A DNA stretch of 64,000 bases from Chiridota heheva (Eukaryota > Echinodermata > Holothuroidea > Apodida > Chiridotidae). Under the pieces are notes generated by a model that did no database searches, was not told the origin of the DNA, and was given only the letters and a program-made list of their open reading frames with translations. The position numbers and the translations under genes are program-made. Positions 12,346-24,415 of this stretch are shown here, piece after piece. Location of the stretch: assembly GCA_020152595.1 (NCBI GenBank), contig JAIGNY010000132.1, positions 738,001 to 802,000 of the forward strand. Direction: 5' to 3'. Position 1 is the stretch's first letter. Every line of letters starts with the position of its first letter.

Positions 12346-12700
12346 AAGTTTGTCAAAATTCTATTTCAATTTATTCAAATTTATCTAAATTTATCCAAAT
12401 TATAAAGATTTATTTCAGGTTTATAAATTAGTAATATAATATTTATTTGAAATTTGTAAAGATTTGTAAAAATTTATTCCAGATTCATATTATATATTTA
12501 TCAATCTGGAATAAATCTTCATAAATATTTATAAGATTGAATATAAATCTAGATGGAATTTATAAAGATTTAATAAGATTTATAAGATTTATTCCAGATT
12601 TATAAATTAGTAATGTATTATGTATTTATCAATCTGGAATAAATCTTTATAATGAAATGAATATGATCTTGATAAAATTGAATAAATTTGGATGAAAGTA
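12346..12700. repeat. AT-rich hairpin-forming repeat
   Basis: Very AT-rich sequence in which TTTATTCCAGATT is followed 30-50 bp later by its complement AATCTGGAATAAA. This happens twice (about 12474-12520 and 12585-12645), with TTTATAAATTAGTAAT also repeated (12420 and 12600). Each pair can form a long stem. The unit was duplicated in tandem, with a period of about 180 bp. No terminal signature for a transposon was found. Confidence 0.6.
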
Positions 12701-12821
12701 CAACCGTTAGATGCAGTGAGTGGTTCATCACTTTGTTCCATGAAAAATGGAATTTTTAAAAATAAGGACCGTCTGAAACCAGGGTTTCAGTAAACTGATT
12801 TTAGTTGTGAAACCGCTTAAC

Positions 12822-13940
12822 TAGAGATGCGACCGTTTATCGGTTAACCGATTAACGATCGTTACTATTGTTTACCATTAGTGTTTTGTTTAAACAAATA
12901 TTTGGCCTCAAAACTTTAATTCAAACCATTACCCATATATCAACCACTTAACATTCACTTTGGCGAATCAAATTGTTCAAAGAAAATCAATATTTTTACC
13001 CTTTACAGCATCAATAAGTTTGATTTGTCCGTCTCGACGAACTCAAAAAGTCATCAGAATACGAGCACAATACAGTGTGGCCTAATCATTGTTACAAACA
13101 ATGCTAAGCCAATTTGCTAACGGCAACGATGTTATTCTGTGAAGCACATACTTACTTTGTATAGTGAAAATATCCTCAGAATGTCTTGTAATAATTCCTT
13201 AAATGCACCAAAATCAATATCTTATCCACTTACGTGGCGTTATAGCAAAGATAATTGTGGATTATCTTTAAACTCTAGATGCGGCCGATGTCAGCCATCT
13301 TTCCATTCACTACTTAAACAAGGAAGCACTCGATCAACAATGCATCACACTCAACATTTAACTGGCCACCTAATCCAGTGATAAAAGACAGAAGTCCGTA
13401 ATCTTGATGGACATTTATCAGTAGAAACTGTATTTATTGGGTAGACAATATGATTAAAATTTATGGATTCAATTCAATTATAATTTTACGTGTTTGAAGA
13501 AATTTTCTCTTTTTAATGTTTAGGTATTGAATAGAACATGTAATAGTTGCAATACGCTCTCCAAATTGGCCGTGGTAATTGCATACTTAACACTGATTGA
13601 ACAACTAATTTATTCATTTCAAAATTCCGGTAGTCATTTGTAAATGGTTGTAATATTTTATTGAATGTTCTTTGTTTTTTGTTAGAAATATGTGTTTGTG
13701 TGAGTAGATCGTCAGATATCTTCATAATGAAGCAAATTTCTGATGCCATGCGTGTTAATTGTTTACTGTATAAACAGGCCTAGTACTGTACTGTATGTAC
13801 ACACTGTGTGCAACAAAATACAACATAAACAATGGGCTTAATTCCATCAGACTTTTTGCTGTGTTATAGGCTAACCGATAAACGATTGATAAAGATGATC
13901 GTTTATCGTTTAATTAATTAAACGAAAATGCACATCCCTA
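12822..13940. mobile_element. Non-autonomous hAT-type DNA transposon (hAT-2)
   Basis: The left end TAGAGATGCGACCGTTTATCG and the complement of the right end, TAGGGATGTGCATTTTCG, are short imperfect TIRs of the TAGRGATG type seen in many hAT elements. Flanking 8-bp repeats CGCTTAAC (12814-12821) and CGATTAAC (13941-13948) differ at one base. Subterminal palindromes ATCGGTTAACCGAT (left) and TTTAATTAATTAAA (right) are present. An 80-codon open frame at 13139-13381 has no recognisable transposase motif. Length is 1119 bp. Confidence 0.85.
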
Positions 13941-14068
13941 CGATTAACAGTGCAACCTTAGAACACCTGCAGAAATAAATGTTATGCGCTTTTGTTTGAG
14001 CTTACAGTAAGTTGTTTCAGTTACAATCCAAAAAGCAAAAATGCTCCAAAATGAACTTCTTCTTGGAG

Positions 14069-15243
14069 CTCCAAGCCTGAATAGCATACTCAAGGTGAGA
14101 CCTGAATAGCATATTCAAAGTGAGTCCTGAATAACATACTCAAGGTGAGGAGGCCTGAATATCATACTCAAGGTGAGCAGGCCTAAATAAGCATACTCAA
14201 AAGGGTAGCATACTCAAGGTGAGGAGGCCTGAATAGCATACTCAAGGTGAGCAGGCCTAAATAAGCATACTCAAAGGTGAGGAGGCCTGAATAGCATACT
14301 CAAGGTGAGGAGGCCTGAATAGCATACTCAAGTTGAGGAGGTCTGGATAGCATACTTAAGGTGAAGAGACCTGAATAGCATACTCAAGGTGAGGAGGCCT
14401 GAATAGCATACTCAAGGTGAGGAGGCCTGGAGTTGAGGAGGTCTGGATAGCATACTTAAGGTGAAGAGACCTGAATAGCATACTCAAGGTGAGGAGGCCT
14501 GAATAGCATACTCAAGGTGAAGAGACCTGATAGCATACTCAAGTAATGAGACTTGAATAGCATACTCAAGGTGAGGAGACCTGATAGCATACTCAAGGTG
14601 AAGAGGCCTGAATAGCATACTCAAGGTGAGGAGACCTGAATAGCATACTCAAGGTGAGGAGACCTGAATAGCATACTCAAGGTGAGGAGACCTGATAGCA
14701 TACTCAAGGTGAGGATACCTGAATAGCATACTCAAGGTGAGGAGACCTGAATAGCATACTCAAGGTGAAGAGACCTGATAGCATACTCAAGTAATGAGAC
14801 TTGAATAGCATACTCAAGGTGAGGAGACCTGATAGCATACTCAAGGTGAAGAGGCCTGAATAGCATACTCAAGGTGAGGAGACCTGAATAGCATACTCAA
14901 GGTGAGGAGACCTGAATAGCATACTCAAGGTGAGGAGACCTGATAGCATACTCAAGGTGAGGATACCTGAATAGCATACTCAAGGTGAGGAGACCTGAAT
15001 AGCATACTCAAGGTGAGGAGACCTGAATAGCATACTCAAGGTGAGGAGACCTGAATAGCATACTCAAGGTGAGGAGACCTGAATAGCATACTCAAGGTGA
15101 GGAGACCTGATAGCATACTCAAGGTGAAGAGGCCTGAATAGCATACTCAAGGTGAGGAGACCTGAATAGCATACTCAAGGTGAGGAGACCTGAATAGCAT
15201 ACTCAAGGTGAGGAGACCTGAATAGCATACTCAAGGTGAGGAG
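14069..15243 (+). repeat. 28-bp minisatellite (array A)
   Basis: About 40 copies of a unit reading AGCATACTCAAGGTGAGGAG plus RCCTGAAT. Single-base and small length variants are patterned. The rare variant AAGTAATGAGACTTG recurs at 14541 and 14789, giving a higher-order period of about 248 bp. A second variant block (GAGGTCTGGATAGCATACTT) recurs 100 bp apart near 14335 and 14435. The array stops abruptly at the edge of a LINE fragment. Confidence 0.95.
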
Positions 15244-15245
15244 GC

Positions 15246-15475
15246 CCTACTAACTGCTTATACAAATTAAGAACAACCTCTCTACTAAAAAAAGGAAAAA
15301 AAAATCTTGTAATATCAAACCAAGTGTCATATTTGCCCTTGCAGCTGATAAAGCACACTGTCTAACAGGCTGCAGATTGCGATTAATGACAACACCAAGA
15401 TCCCTTTCTTCATCAACAACCAAGACTTCAACGATTCATGTATTATAATCAAACCCTAAATTGCTCTGACCAAAA
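15246..15475 (-). pseudogene. CR1-like non-LTR reverse transcriptase fragment
   Basis: On the minus strand this reads as the region just downstream of the catalytic palm in CR1/Rex-type LINEs. Visible pieces are LHFGQSNLGFDY, VVDEERDLGVVINRNLQPVR, QCALSAARANMTLGLILQD and EVVLNLYKQLV, in that order. The family pattern is EKDLGV...QC..A..KAN..LG.I.R.F...E....LYK.LV. The frame holds one in-frame stop just before the VVDEERDLGV block. The fragment is cut at LYKQLV, exactly where minisatellite array A begins, so the rest of the C-terminus is missing. It is dead. Clade assignment is from motif recognition only. Confidence 0.75.
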
Positions 15476-15900
15476 TGAAGACCTTTCCTTCCATGAGTAT
15501 TTTTTCACTTCATACATGTAGCTAAGGTTGATAATAATTTGGAATATGTTCAGTAATTTTACCAAATTCTATGTTATCAACCATGTATACATTAAATTAA
15601 TTAGATAAATGGTTGCCATTTAGTCTACAGGCATAGCAATTTTCATTTATCTGGGTCATTCAAAATCTATAGATTTATTTCGGTTTTGCAACTTAAAGCT
15701 CTTTGCTTAAAAGTCTAGCTTTCCCTTTATAAGTGTTGTATCCCTTAATATTTCCTTTGGATGCAACAGTTCCCCACTTCTCAAAAGAGTCATATGGGAT
15801 AAATAGACGTAAATTGACTACGATTTCTATTATAGGGCATGGTTCAGAAACATGATGACTGTATTTTCTGTCGAGAGCACACATTGATCCTTCATAGCTG
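15476..15900. other. Unannotated spacer
   Basis: No firm gene. On the minus strand an open frame runs out of array B through about 15880-15693 (pieces such as NLRLFIPYDSFEKWG and IKGYNTYKGKARLL). It looks less repetitive than the array, but I do not recognise it and there is no clear splice context. Confidence 0.4.
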
Positions 15901-16735
15901 TACTTAGTGTGGAAAGACCAAGCAATAAAGGTCTGAGTAAGCCACATGGTTTTCCTGTACTTAGTGTGGCAAGACCAAGCACTAAAGGTCTTAGTGCGCC
16001 ACATGGCCTTCCTGTACTTAGTGTGGCAAGACCAAGCATTAAAGGTCTGATTAAGCCACATGGCTTTCCTGTACTTAGTGTGGCAAGACCAAGCAATAAA
16101 GGTCTGAGTAAGCCACATGGCCTTCCTGTACTTAGTGTGACAAGACCAAACATTAAAGGTCTGAGTAAGCCACATGGCCTTCCTGTACTTAGTGTGGCAA
16201 GACCAAGCATTAAAGGTCTGAGTAAGCCACATGGCTTTCCTGTACTTAGTGTGGCAAGACCAAGCACTAAAGGTCTTAGCCACATGGCCTTCCTGTACTT
16301 AGTGTGACAAGACCAAACATTAAAGGTCTGAGTAAGCCACATGGCCTTCCTGTACTTAGTGTGGCAAGACCAAACATTAAAGGACTGAGTAAGCCACATG
16401 GCCTTCCTGTACTTAGTGTGGCAAGACCTAGCATTAAAGGTCTGAGTAAGCCACATGGCCTTCCTGTACTTAGTGTGGCAAGACCAAGCATTAAAGGTCT
16501 TAGTAAGCCACATGGCCTTCCTATACTTAGTGTGGCAAGACCAAGCATTAAAGGTCTCAGTAAGTCACATGGCCCTCCTGTACTTAGTGTGGCAAGACCA
16601 AGCATTAAAGGTCTCAGTAAGCCACATGACTTTCCTGTACTTACAGTAGTGTGGCAAGACCAAGCATTTAAGGTCTGAGTATGCCACATGGCCTTCCTGT
16701 ACTTAGTGTTGCAAAACCAACACTTGAAACAACTT
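15901..16735 (+). repeat. 57-bp minisatellite (array B)
   Basis: About 14 copies of a 57-bp unit (AAGCATTAAAGGTCTGAGTA + AGCCACATGGCCTTCCTGTA + CTTAGTGTGGCAAGACC). Because 57 is a multiple of three, a 19-residue repeat (RPSIKGLSKPHGLPVLSVA) stays open on the plus strand, and another series stays open on the minus strand. Open frames on both strands argue for arithmetic rather than coding. A 6-bp insertion near 16641 and a unit shortened near 16280 break the phase. Confidence 0.93.
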
Positions 16736-16766
16736 CATTTTTTCTCTCACCACCAACACCCCCACT

Positions 16767-19225
16767 AAAAAGATTTGGAGAATGGTTAACAGCTTCCACA
16801 GCAGGGTGGGCAAGTTTCCCATCTCTCCTGGAATAGTGACCTTCTCACCACTAAAAAAGACATCGTTAACCACCTCGCTGCCTCTTTCAGCAACATCTCG
16901 TCCTCTGCCAACTACCCCAATGCTTTCAGAACCAAAAAAGCTTGCGATGAAGCCCGGAGTATCACCTTTCCCTCCGACAACTCCGAGAGCTACAACACCC
17001 CTCTCACCCTTTCTGAATTAAATCAAGCCATCCACGATGCTGGCTGCACCTCCAAGGGCCCAGATAATATCTTCTACCAGTTCATGAAACACCTCCCTAA
17101 CAAGGCCACCACTACCATACTCACCATCCTCAACAACATTTGGTCCTCACACTCCTTTCCCCTTATCTCGAGGACAGCTATTATCACCCCCGTCCTTAAA
17201 CTGGGGAAGAACAGTACCGACCCCTCCAGCTACCGCCCCATTTGCCCTCACCTGCTGTCTCTGTAAATTTATAGAAAGGATCATTAATCAATTAAGAGAC
17301 TAAACTGGTTCCTTGAGACCAATAGAATCCTCTCCCCTCACCAAAGCAGCTTCCGGAAATGTCACAATACCCTAGACCAGTTAATTACGCTAGACACCGC
17401 TATCCGGAAATCCTCTGCAAAAAAAGAACACCTCATTGCCATATTTTTTGACCTCGAGAAAGCTTTTGACACTACTTGGAAATATGGCATTATTCACAAA
17501 TTTTAAACCATTGGCTTCAGATGCCATCTCCCCATCTTTATTCCTTTCACCCAGGCAGTTCAAGTTTGTATTGACCACACCCTCTCCAACCCCTATCCCC
17601 AAGAAGAAGGCGTCCCTAAGGCAGCATCCTTTCTCCCACTATCTTAAACCTGAGCATTAATGACATCGCAGACAATCTTGGACCCAACATCAAACGTACC
17701 CTCTACGTGGACGACTTCACCATCTTCTAATTCTCCCCTAGCTTTCCTTTTGTTGAAAATAGATTCCAATTTAGCTTCAACCAGCTGCAAATCTGTCGCA
17801 ACAATAATGGCTTAAAATTCTTCAAAGACAAGACAGTCTGCATGCACTTTTGTAATTTTAACAACCTCCACTGCAACCCGAATCTCGTGCTAAATGGCAA
17901 TCGCATCCCTAAAGTTGAACACACAAAGTTCCTGGGTTTAACTCTTAACCCCAAGCTCTCCTACAAGCTGCACATCACCAACCTGAAACTAAAATGCAAC
18001 AGCTCCCTCAACATTCTCCACCTCCTCTCTTACACTACTTGGGGTGTGAAGCGCCATGCTCTCCTCAAAATCTTCAGGTTCACCATTCTTGCCAGGCTTG
18101 ACTACGGCAGTATTGTCTACTGTGTTGCTCACAACTCATACCTCAACCACATCAATACCTTACAAAATGAAGCCCTCAGACTTTGTCAAGGTGCCCACAG
18201 GACCTCTCCAATCACCAGCCTTCATGTTAAAGCCAACGAACCCCCCTTTCTACTTAGATGTAGAAAGCTTAGCCTCTCCTATGCTTTTAGAGTCCTCACC
18301 AACACCCAGAACCCTGTTTACAACCTCACTAAATACCCCAATTTATCCACCCTCTTTGATAGAAGTAAAAGCCCTATCCCCTCCCTTTAGCTTACACATT
18401 AAATCAGACATCCTCTATCTCGGCATCAATCCCGCCACTCTCGGCACCTACTCCTGGCCCACTTTTCCTCCTTGGGCCACCCCTCTCCCTTCTATCCACC
18501 TGGGCCTCTCCACTCATCACAAAACCCAAACCCACCCTAACCTCTTCATCAATCTCAACAATCAAATCAAAGACCAACTCTCAAACTACATTCCCATCTA
18601 TACTGATGGCTCTAAGGAAGGCAACAAGACAGCTGCTGCTGCCGTCATCCAAGACATCACTCTTAGTAGCAGACTTCCCGACTACTTGTCCATCTTTTCA
18701 GCGGTGGCAAAGGCTATCCTCCTCGCCCTCAACTTTATTAAGTACTCTCCGCTCAGCCACTTTGTCATTTTTCTCGACTCCAAGGCTGTTCTTACTTCTT
18801 TACTCAATGTTAAATGGGATAACTTCACATCCCACCCCCTCCTCCGAGACTCCTTTCGCCCACCCTCTGCAGGAAAAGTATTCTTTTTTTCTGGATACCC
18901 AGCCATGTTGGCATCCCTGGCAATGACAGGGCTGATGCAGCCGCTAAGCTTGCTCTCAACCTCCCCCTATCCCGTTTCCCAAAACCCTTTCTGACATCAA
19001 ACCGCCTATCGCTTCCTTTGTTTGTGACCTCTGGCAAACCTCATGGAACTCCCAAATTGATAACAAACTCAACGTCATCCAGTCCACCATTCCGATCAAA
19101 TCCACCATCAACAACCTCTCTTGTACCGACAACGTTCATATTACCCGTCTTAGAATAGGTCACACCCACCTCACTCACTCCCACCTTATTGGCTCCCACC
19201 CCAACCCATCTGCAACAATTGCCAT
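16767..19225 (+). mobile_element. I-clade non-LTR retrotransposon, copy 1 (truncated both ends)
   Basis: Similar over its whole length to 24416-26880. It starts at AAGATTTGGAGAATGG, inside the ORF upstream of the RT domain, and stops near 19225, just after the sequence for CNNCHC, so the 3' end and tail are missing. A LINE insertion normally keeps its 3' end, so the loss of the right side implies later deletion or rearrangement. No target duplication was found. Confidence 0.88.
16770..18995 (+). pseudogene. Reverse transcriptase-RNase H remnant of I-clade LINE copy 1
   Basis: The order is: pre-RT segment (DIVNHLAASFSN-like), RT finger motif with YRPI (about 17230), palm motif A (IAIFFDLEKAFDTTW, about 17440), catalytic TLYVDDFTIF (about 17699), thumb/connection (TKFLGLTLNPKLSY, about 17927), and RNase H beginning at YTDGSKEG (about 18600). 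The RT motif B region is frame-shifted and altered, and a stop follows YVDDFTIF. In RNase H the first Asp is present, but the catalytic Glu seen in copy 2 (FSAEAK) is Val here (FSAVAK, codon 18704-18706). The third Asp (DSKAV) and GNDRAD are recognisable. RT plus RNase H in this order is typical of the I group. At least four frame breaks make it non-functional. Confidence 0.87.
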
Positions 19226-19552
19226 TGCAATATGTCTTTTAATGGTAAAGAAAATGGATTCCAGCAGATATTTATAGTATTAAACATGCAGTGACAGCCA
19301 TAGAAGGTTTGATTTCTCCCACCCATTCACCCTTCTCTCACCTTGAACAGGGGGAATGGACACCCATACCACCCACTTAGGGGCATGGACATATTTATTG
19401 GGAGCTCTGTCATTGATGATCATCTTCAAAATAAACTAAATATTAAGTTGATTATATTGAGGTCATGTCCTGTACTTTTTCCTGGTATAGACTTTTCAGT
19501 GTACATTTAAATCCTTAAAGAAATATTTTTGGGAATTATAATTTTCCTGAAT
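19226..19552. other. Unannotated spacer
   Basis: Single-copy AT-rich sequence between the LINE remnant and array C. I see no feature in it. Confidence 0.5.
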
Positions 19553-20975
19553 AGAGGACTGGTGTATGAAAGAAGCAGTCCTCTATGTAGAAGAGGACAG
19601 GAGTATGAAAGAAACAGTCCTCTATATAATAGAGGGCAGGTGTATGAAAAAAACAGTCCTCTATATAATAGAGGACTGGTGTATGAAAAAAACAGTCCTC
19701 TATATAATAGAGGATGGGTGTATGAAAGAAACAGTCCTCTATATAATAGAGGATGGGTGTATGAAAGAAACAGTCCTCTATATAATAGAAGACTGGTGTA
19801 TGAAAGAAACTGTCCTCTATATAGTAGAGGACTGGTGTATGAAAGAAACAGTCCTCTATATAGTAGAGGACGGGTGTACGAAAGAAGCAGTCCTCTATAT
19901 GATAGAGGACTAGTGTATGAAAGAAACAGTCCTCTATATAGTAGAGGACAGGTGTATGAAAGAAACAGTCCTCTATATAATAGAGGACTGGTGTATGAAA
20001 GAAGCAGTCCTTTATATAATAGAGGACAGGAGTATGAAAGAAACAGTCCTCTATATAATAGAGGACTGGTGTATGAAAGAAACAGTCCTCTATATATAAT
20101 AGAGGACTGGTGTATGAGAGAAGCAGTCCTCTATATAATAGAGGACTGGTGTATGAAAGAAACAGTCCTCTATATAATAAAGGACTGGTGTATGAAAGAA
20201 GCAGTCCTTTATATAATAGAGGACAGGTGTATGAAAGAAACAGTCCTCTATATAATAAAGGACTGGTGTATGAAAGAAGCAGTCCTTTATATAATAGAGG
20301 ACAGGAGTATGAAAGAAACAGTCCTCTATATAATAGAGGACTGGTGTATGAAAGAAACAGTCCTCTATATAATAAAGGACTGGTGTATGAAAGAAACAGT
20401 CCTCTATATAATAGAGGACAGGTGTATGAAAGAAACAGTCCCTCTATATAATAAAGGACTGGTGTATGAAAGAAGCAGTCCTTTATATAATAGAGGACAG
20501 GAGTATGAAAGAAACAGTCCTCTATATAATAGAGGACTGGTGTATGAAAGAAACAGTCCTCTATATATAATAGAGGACTGGTGTATGAGAGAAGCAGTCC
20601 TCTATATAATAGAGGATGGGTGTATGAAAGAAACAGTCCTCTATATAATAAAGGACTGGTGTATGAAAGAAGCAGTCCTTTATATAATAGAGGACAGGTG
20701 TATGAAAGAAACAGTCCTCTATATAATAGAGGACTGGTGTATGAAAGAAACAGTCCTCTATATAATAAAGGACTGGTGTATGAAAGAAGCAGTCCTTTAT
20801 ATAATAGAGGACAGGTGTATGAAAGAAACTGTCCTCTATATAATAGAGGATGGGTGTATGAAAGAAGCAGTCCTCTATATGATAGAGGACTGGTGTATGA
20901 AAGAAACAGTCCTCTATATGATAGAGGACTGGTGTATGAAAGAAACAGTCCTCTATATAATAGTAGTATATAATG
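19553..20975 (+). repeat. 39-bp palindrome-bearing minisatellite (array C)
   Basis: About 36 copies of AGGACTGGTGTATGAAAGAA + ACAGTCCTCTATATAATAG. Every unit contains the near-perfect inverted repeat GTCCTCTAT/ATAGAGGAC around an ATA loop. A second possible pairing, AGGACT with AGTCCT, spans the GGTGTATGAAAGAAAC spacer. Because 39 is a multiple of three, a 498-codon frame (19529-21025) stays open and switches from RGLVYERNSPLYN repeats to EDWCMKETVLYII repeats after 2-bp (TA) insertions. I treat it as non-coding because other frames are also open over long stretches. Confidence 0.94.
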
Positions 20976-21139
20976 TTGATATCTTTTTCTATTTAGGAGT
21001 TATTGCAATTTCAAAGATGCATTAGTGTGATGTCAAATCTAAGACAATTTGTGTGTTATTTCTTTGAAAATGACTAGCCTCTTCCTAAATTACTGGAATC
21101 AATTTTTGTTTATTTGTTGAGATGGGTATAACATAAGAA

Positions 21140-22133
21140 GATAAGAATGTGCTTTGCCCATCTGCTTATAAGAACGTGCTTTGCCCATCTGCTCATAAGA
21201 ACGTGCTTTGCCCATCTGCTTATAAGAATGTGCTTTGCCCATCTGCTCAAAAGAATATAAGAACGTGTTTTGCCCCTCTGCTCATAAGAACATAACGTCG
21301 TGCTTTGCCCATCTGCTCATAAGAATATAAGAACGTGTTTTGCCCATCTGCTCATAAGAACATAAGAACGTGCTTTGCCCATCTGCTCATAAGAATGTGC
21401 TTTGCCCATCTGCTCATAAAACGTGCTTTGTTCATCTGCTGATTAGAACGTGCTTTGCCCATCTGCTCATAAGAACGTGCTTTGCCCATCTGCTCATAAG
21501 AACGTGCTTTGCCCATCTGCTCAAAAGAACGTGCTTTGCCCATCCGCTTATAAGAACGTGTTTTGCTTATCTGCTTATAAGAACATGCTTTGCCCATTTG
21601 TTCATAGAAGCATTAGAACATGCTTTGCCCATCTTCTCATAAGAACGTGCTTTGCCCATCTGCTCATAAGAACATGTTTTGTCCATCTGCTCATAAGAAC
21701 GTGCTTTGCCCATTTGTTCATAAAAGCATTAGAACGTGCTTTGCCCATCTTCTCATAAAAACGTGCTTTGCCCATTTGCTCATAAGAACGTGCTTTGCCC
21801 ATTTGCTCATAAGAACGTGCTATGCCCATCTGCTCATAAGAACATAAGAGCGTGCTTTGCCCATATGCTGATAAGGACATGCTTTGCCCATCTGCTCATA
21901 AGAACGTGCTTTGCCCATCTGTTCATAAGAATGTGCTTTGCCCATCCACTCATAAGAAAGTGTTTTGCCCATCTGCTCATAAGAACATGCTTTGCCCATC
22001 TGTTCATAAAAATGTGCTTTGCTCATCCACTCATAAGAACATGTTTTGCATATCTGCTCATAAGAATGTGCTTTGCCCATCTGCTAATGAGAACATAAGA
22101 ATGTGCTTTGCCCATGTGCTCATGAACGTAATA
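21140..22133 (+). repeat. 27-bp minisatellite (array D)
   Basis: About 36 copies of ATAAGAACGTGCTTTGCCCA + TCTGCTC. Occasional 8-10-bp extensions (CATAAGAACATAAGAACG, or AGAAGCATTAGAAC) create a weak higher-order pattern. Substitutions are mainly CGTG/CATG/TGTG at the one CpG, which fits CpG decay. Frames open on both strands follow from the 27-bp period. Confidence 0.94.
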
Positions 22134-23145
22134 CACTCTAAGTAACAAAAAATCATTTGTTTATTTCATAGAAACACATAAGAATTGTCCGACATCACAT
22201 TTTACACTTCGAGGTCACTTTTCAAGGGAAAAGATATCAGCACGATTTGTACACAGTTGTTTCTTTCATAGTCCTGTATGTATGAAAATGAAAACCTGGT
22301 AATGAAAAAACACTGTAATATTCCTTTAAAGAATATGAAAATGAATATTCTTGGAAATACTCCTTTAAAGTTTGAACCCATCTTTGAACATAATGATACC
22401 CATTGAAAGTTTTGAAGAGGTGTGTGATGATGTGGTCCAGTCAACATGGCTGTGGCTTAACATCTCCTCTAACCTAAAGAGCAAATCTATTTATCAATGC
22501 ATTGAAGCACAACATGTCAGACATTCACATGTAATCCAGTTGTGTCTATTTGCTATGTACTCCATCATGTTCATTCTTGCAGTTACAATAGGTCAATGAA
22601 CAATTTTGTATTTAAACATCTAGACCCCATGATGAACCATTAATTGTGTAATAAATGCATGGACACTGCTTTAAGCTGCTTTAAGTTACCCCCTGACCAA
22701 GCTCACTACTGTATATCTGTAGTCCCGTTCTCTACACTGTACATTATCACATATTATTTCAAGTTTAATTTGGAGATATCTACAATATCTATTGTACATG
22801 TTTACTCTTTTATACCATGGAGCTATTGGTTATATCATGTGATTTGATATAAGATTCCACCACATTTGATTTGATATAAGACTCCACCACAAGTAGGTGG
22901 AGTCTTGTCTGTGGTGTATATAATGCAATGCAATTTCATACTGATTTCATTTTTCGGACTTTTTAAGGATAAAAATTGTATGTTTTGAAGAGTTAATTTA
23001 TAAGGTCTAGTAAACTCTTAATGTACAGCATTTACAGTCCTGTTTCTACAGTTATTGAAATGAACAAATTGTAATTGAGCTGCATTGCTGCTTGTTAGAG
23101 GATTAGGAGCTGGAATGAATTCATTATGTGTGGACAGTAATTACA
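22134..23145. other. Unannotated non-coding stretch
   Basis: No supported exon. A local direct repeat TTGATATAAGAYTCCACCAC occurs at about 22846 and 22872. Open frames of 67-81 codons have no splice or homology support. Confidence 0.5.
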
Positions 23146-23475
23146 TACAGTATTTTCTCTAATAAACGCCTCCGGGGCGTTGCATTTGGAAAATAGGGGG
23201 GCGTTTATTCGAGGGTAAAGTATGAAGAAAAAAATGTAACTTACAAAAGAACGGCAATTTCTTTTAGGCCTATGATATTAGTTTCTTTAAGCGATTTTTG
23301 TGTTTTTAGCATTATTGTGCATGGATTATTAATAGAATATACTCTTTGCATATTTTCCACTTGGTTACGTTCGACTTACAGCCTTTTCAAGTCACATTCG
23401 GTAAGTTAAACGTGACGTTGTTACATCCTGAAAGTATGAAAAATGACGGGGGCGTTTATTAGAGAAAATACGGTA
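23146..23475. mobile_element. TIR MITE, TATTTTCTCTAATAAACGCC family
   Basis: The left end TACAGTATTTTCTCTAATAA+ACGCC pairs with the complement of the right end, TACCGTATTTTCTCTAATAA+ACGCC: 24 of 25 bases match. The inner parts are G-rich on one side and C-rich on the other (GGGGGGCGTTTATT near 23196 repeats the end sequence). At 330 bp with no ORF it is a non-autonomous element. The ends start with TA and no longer target duplication is evident. Confidence 0.85.
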
Positions 23476-24415
23476 GCTCAAGATAAGCTGCTTATAAAGC
23501 CTGTCAACCACATTAGGACCATGGCACACACACACACAAGGCCTAAATTTTGTTGTAGTGCATTTCATATCAAGTTCAAATAAATTTTGGGGATACTTCT
23601 GTTGCCATCCACAGTATAAGTGTGTAACTCATGTTACATGGTGGTTTATGTTATACTGTATTAAGTAATCTTATTAAGGAAAAATCTAATTATCATTTGA
23701 TGATGTTTGAGTGCCATTTGGCAGCATTGGCAGTGAATTGCTATTACTGGACATTCTCAGGATTTAATCACAGTCTTAAAAATGTATGATTTGCAGGATT
23801 TATTTGAAAAAGGTATTGTCAATATTTCTTAAATGAATCTTTTTGTGCTTTGTGTCATTTGAAGACATTTGGATTTGCCTTGATGGTGGTAGCCCATGAG
23901 GGGATTGCCCTTGAGATACAAGACTTACCTTTAAAAGATTCTTTCTCTCATTCACCCTTGCGTGGAGTGCAATTAGGAAGGAATCAGAACTGATCTGATA
24001 GTGGTCAGTATTATTTTATTAAAGGATTAGGTTAGGGGTCAAGTTAGTCCACCCATGAAAGAGGTTTCAAAAGAAAGAAAATGGTGAAGAAAGCATGTAA
24101 AAATCTTATTCTGTTAATAAAATATTTAGGTTAAAAGTTTGGTATCATTTGTGTAGAAATGGCTGAAATCAGACTAGTTTTGATGTCACATCCTCAGATT
24201 CCTCAAAGTGTTTATGTATTTTATCATATTTTGTCCTGTAATTTTGTGGCTGAAAAAACATTGGATATGTCAGGAAAGTAGTCAAACAGAAAATAGTAAT
24301 GGGTAATCATAGTATACCACCTGAAGAAAGTTTGAGGAAAATTAATTGAAATAGTAAAAAAGTGAAATTATATTTCTTTGAAATACATTAACATTTGTTG
24401 GGCATCCACAATGCT
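23476..24415. other. Unannotated non-coding stretch
   Basis: Short CA run at 23525-23540. No exon, RNA gene or bounded repeat seen. Confidence 0.5.

Noticed and set aside
13139-13381. 80-codon frame inside hAT-2 as a transposase remnant
   Set aside because: No hAT dimerisation or zinc-finger motif is visible; too short to judge.
15693-16689. 19-residue repeat protein on either strand
   Set aside because: 57-bp minisatellite; open on both strands and phase broken by small indels.
19529-21025. 498-codon open frame with 13-residue repeats
   Set aside because: It follows from a 39-bp minisatellite whose period is a multiple of three; neighbouring frames are also open, there is no splice context, and the frame changes at 2-bp insertions.
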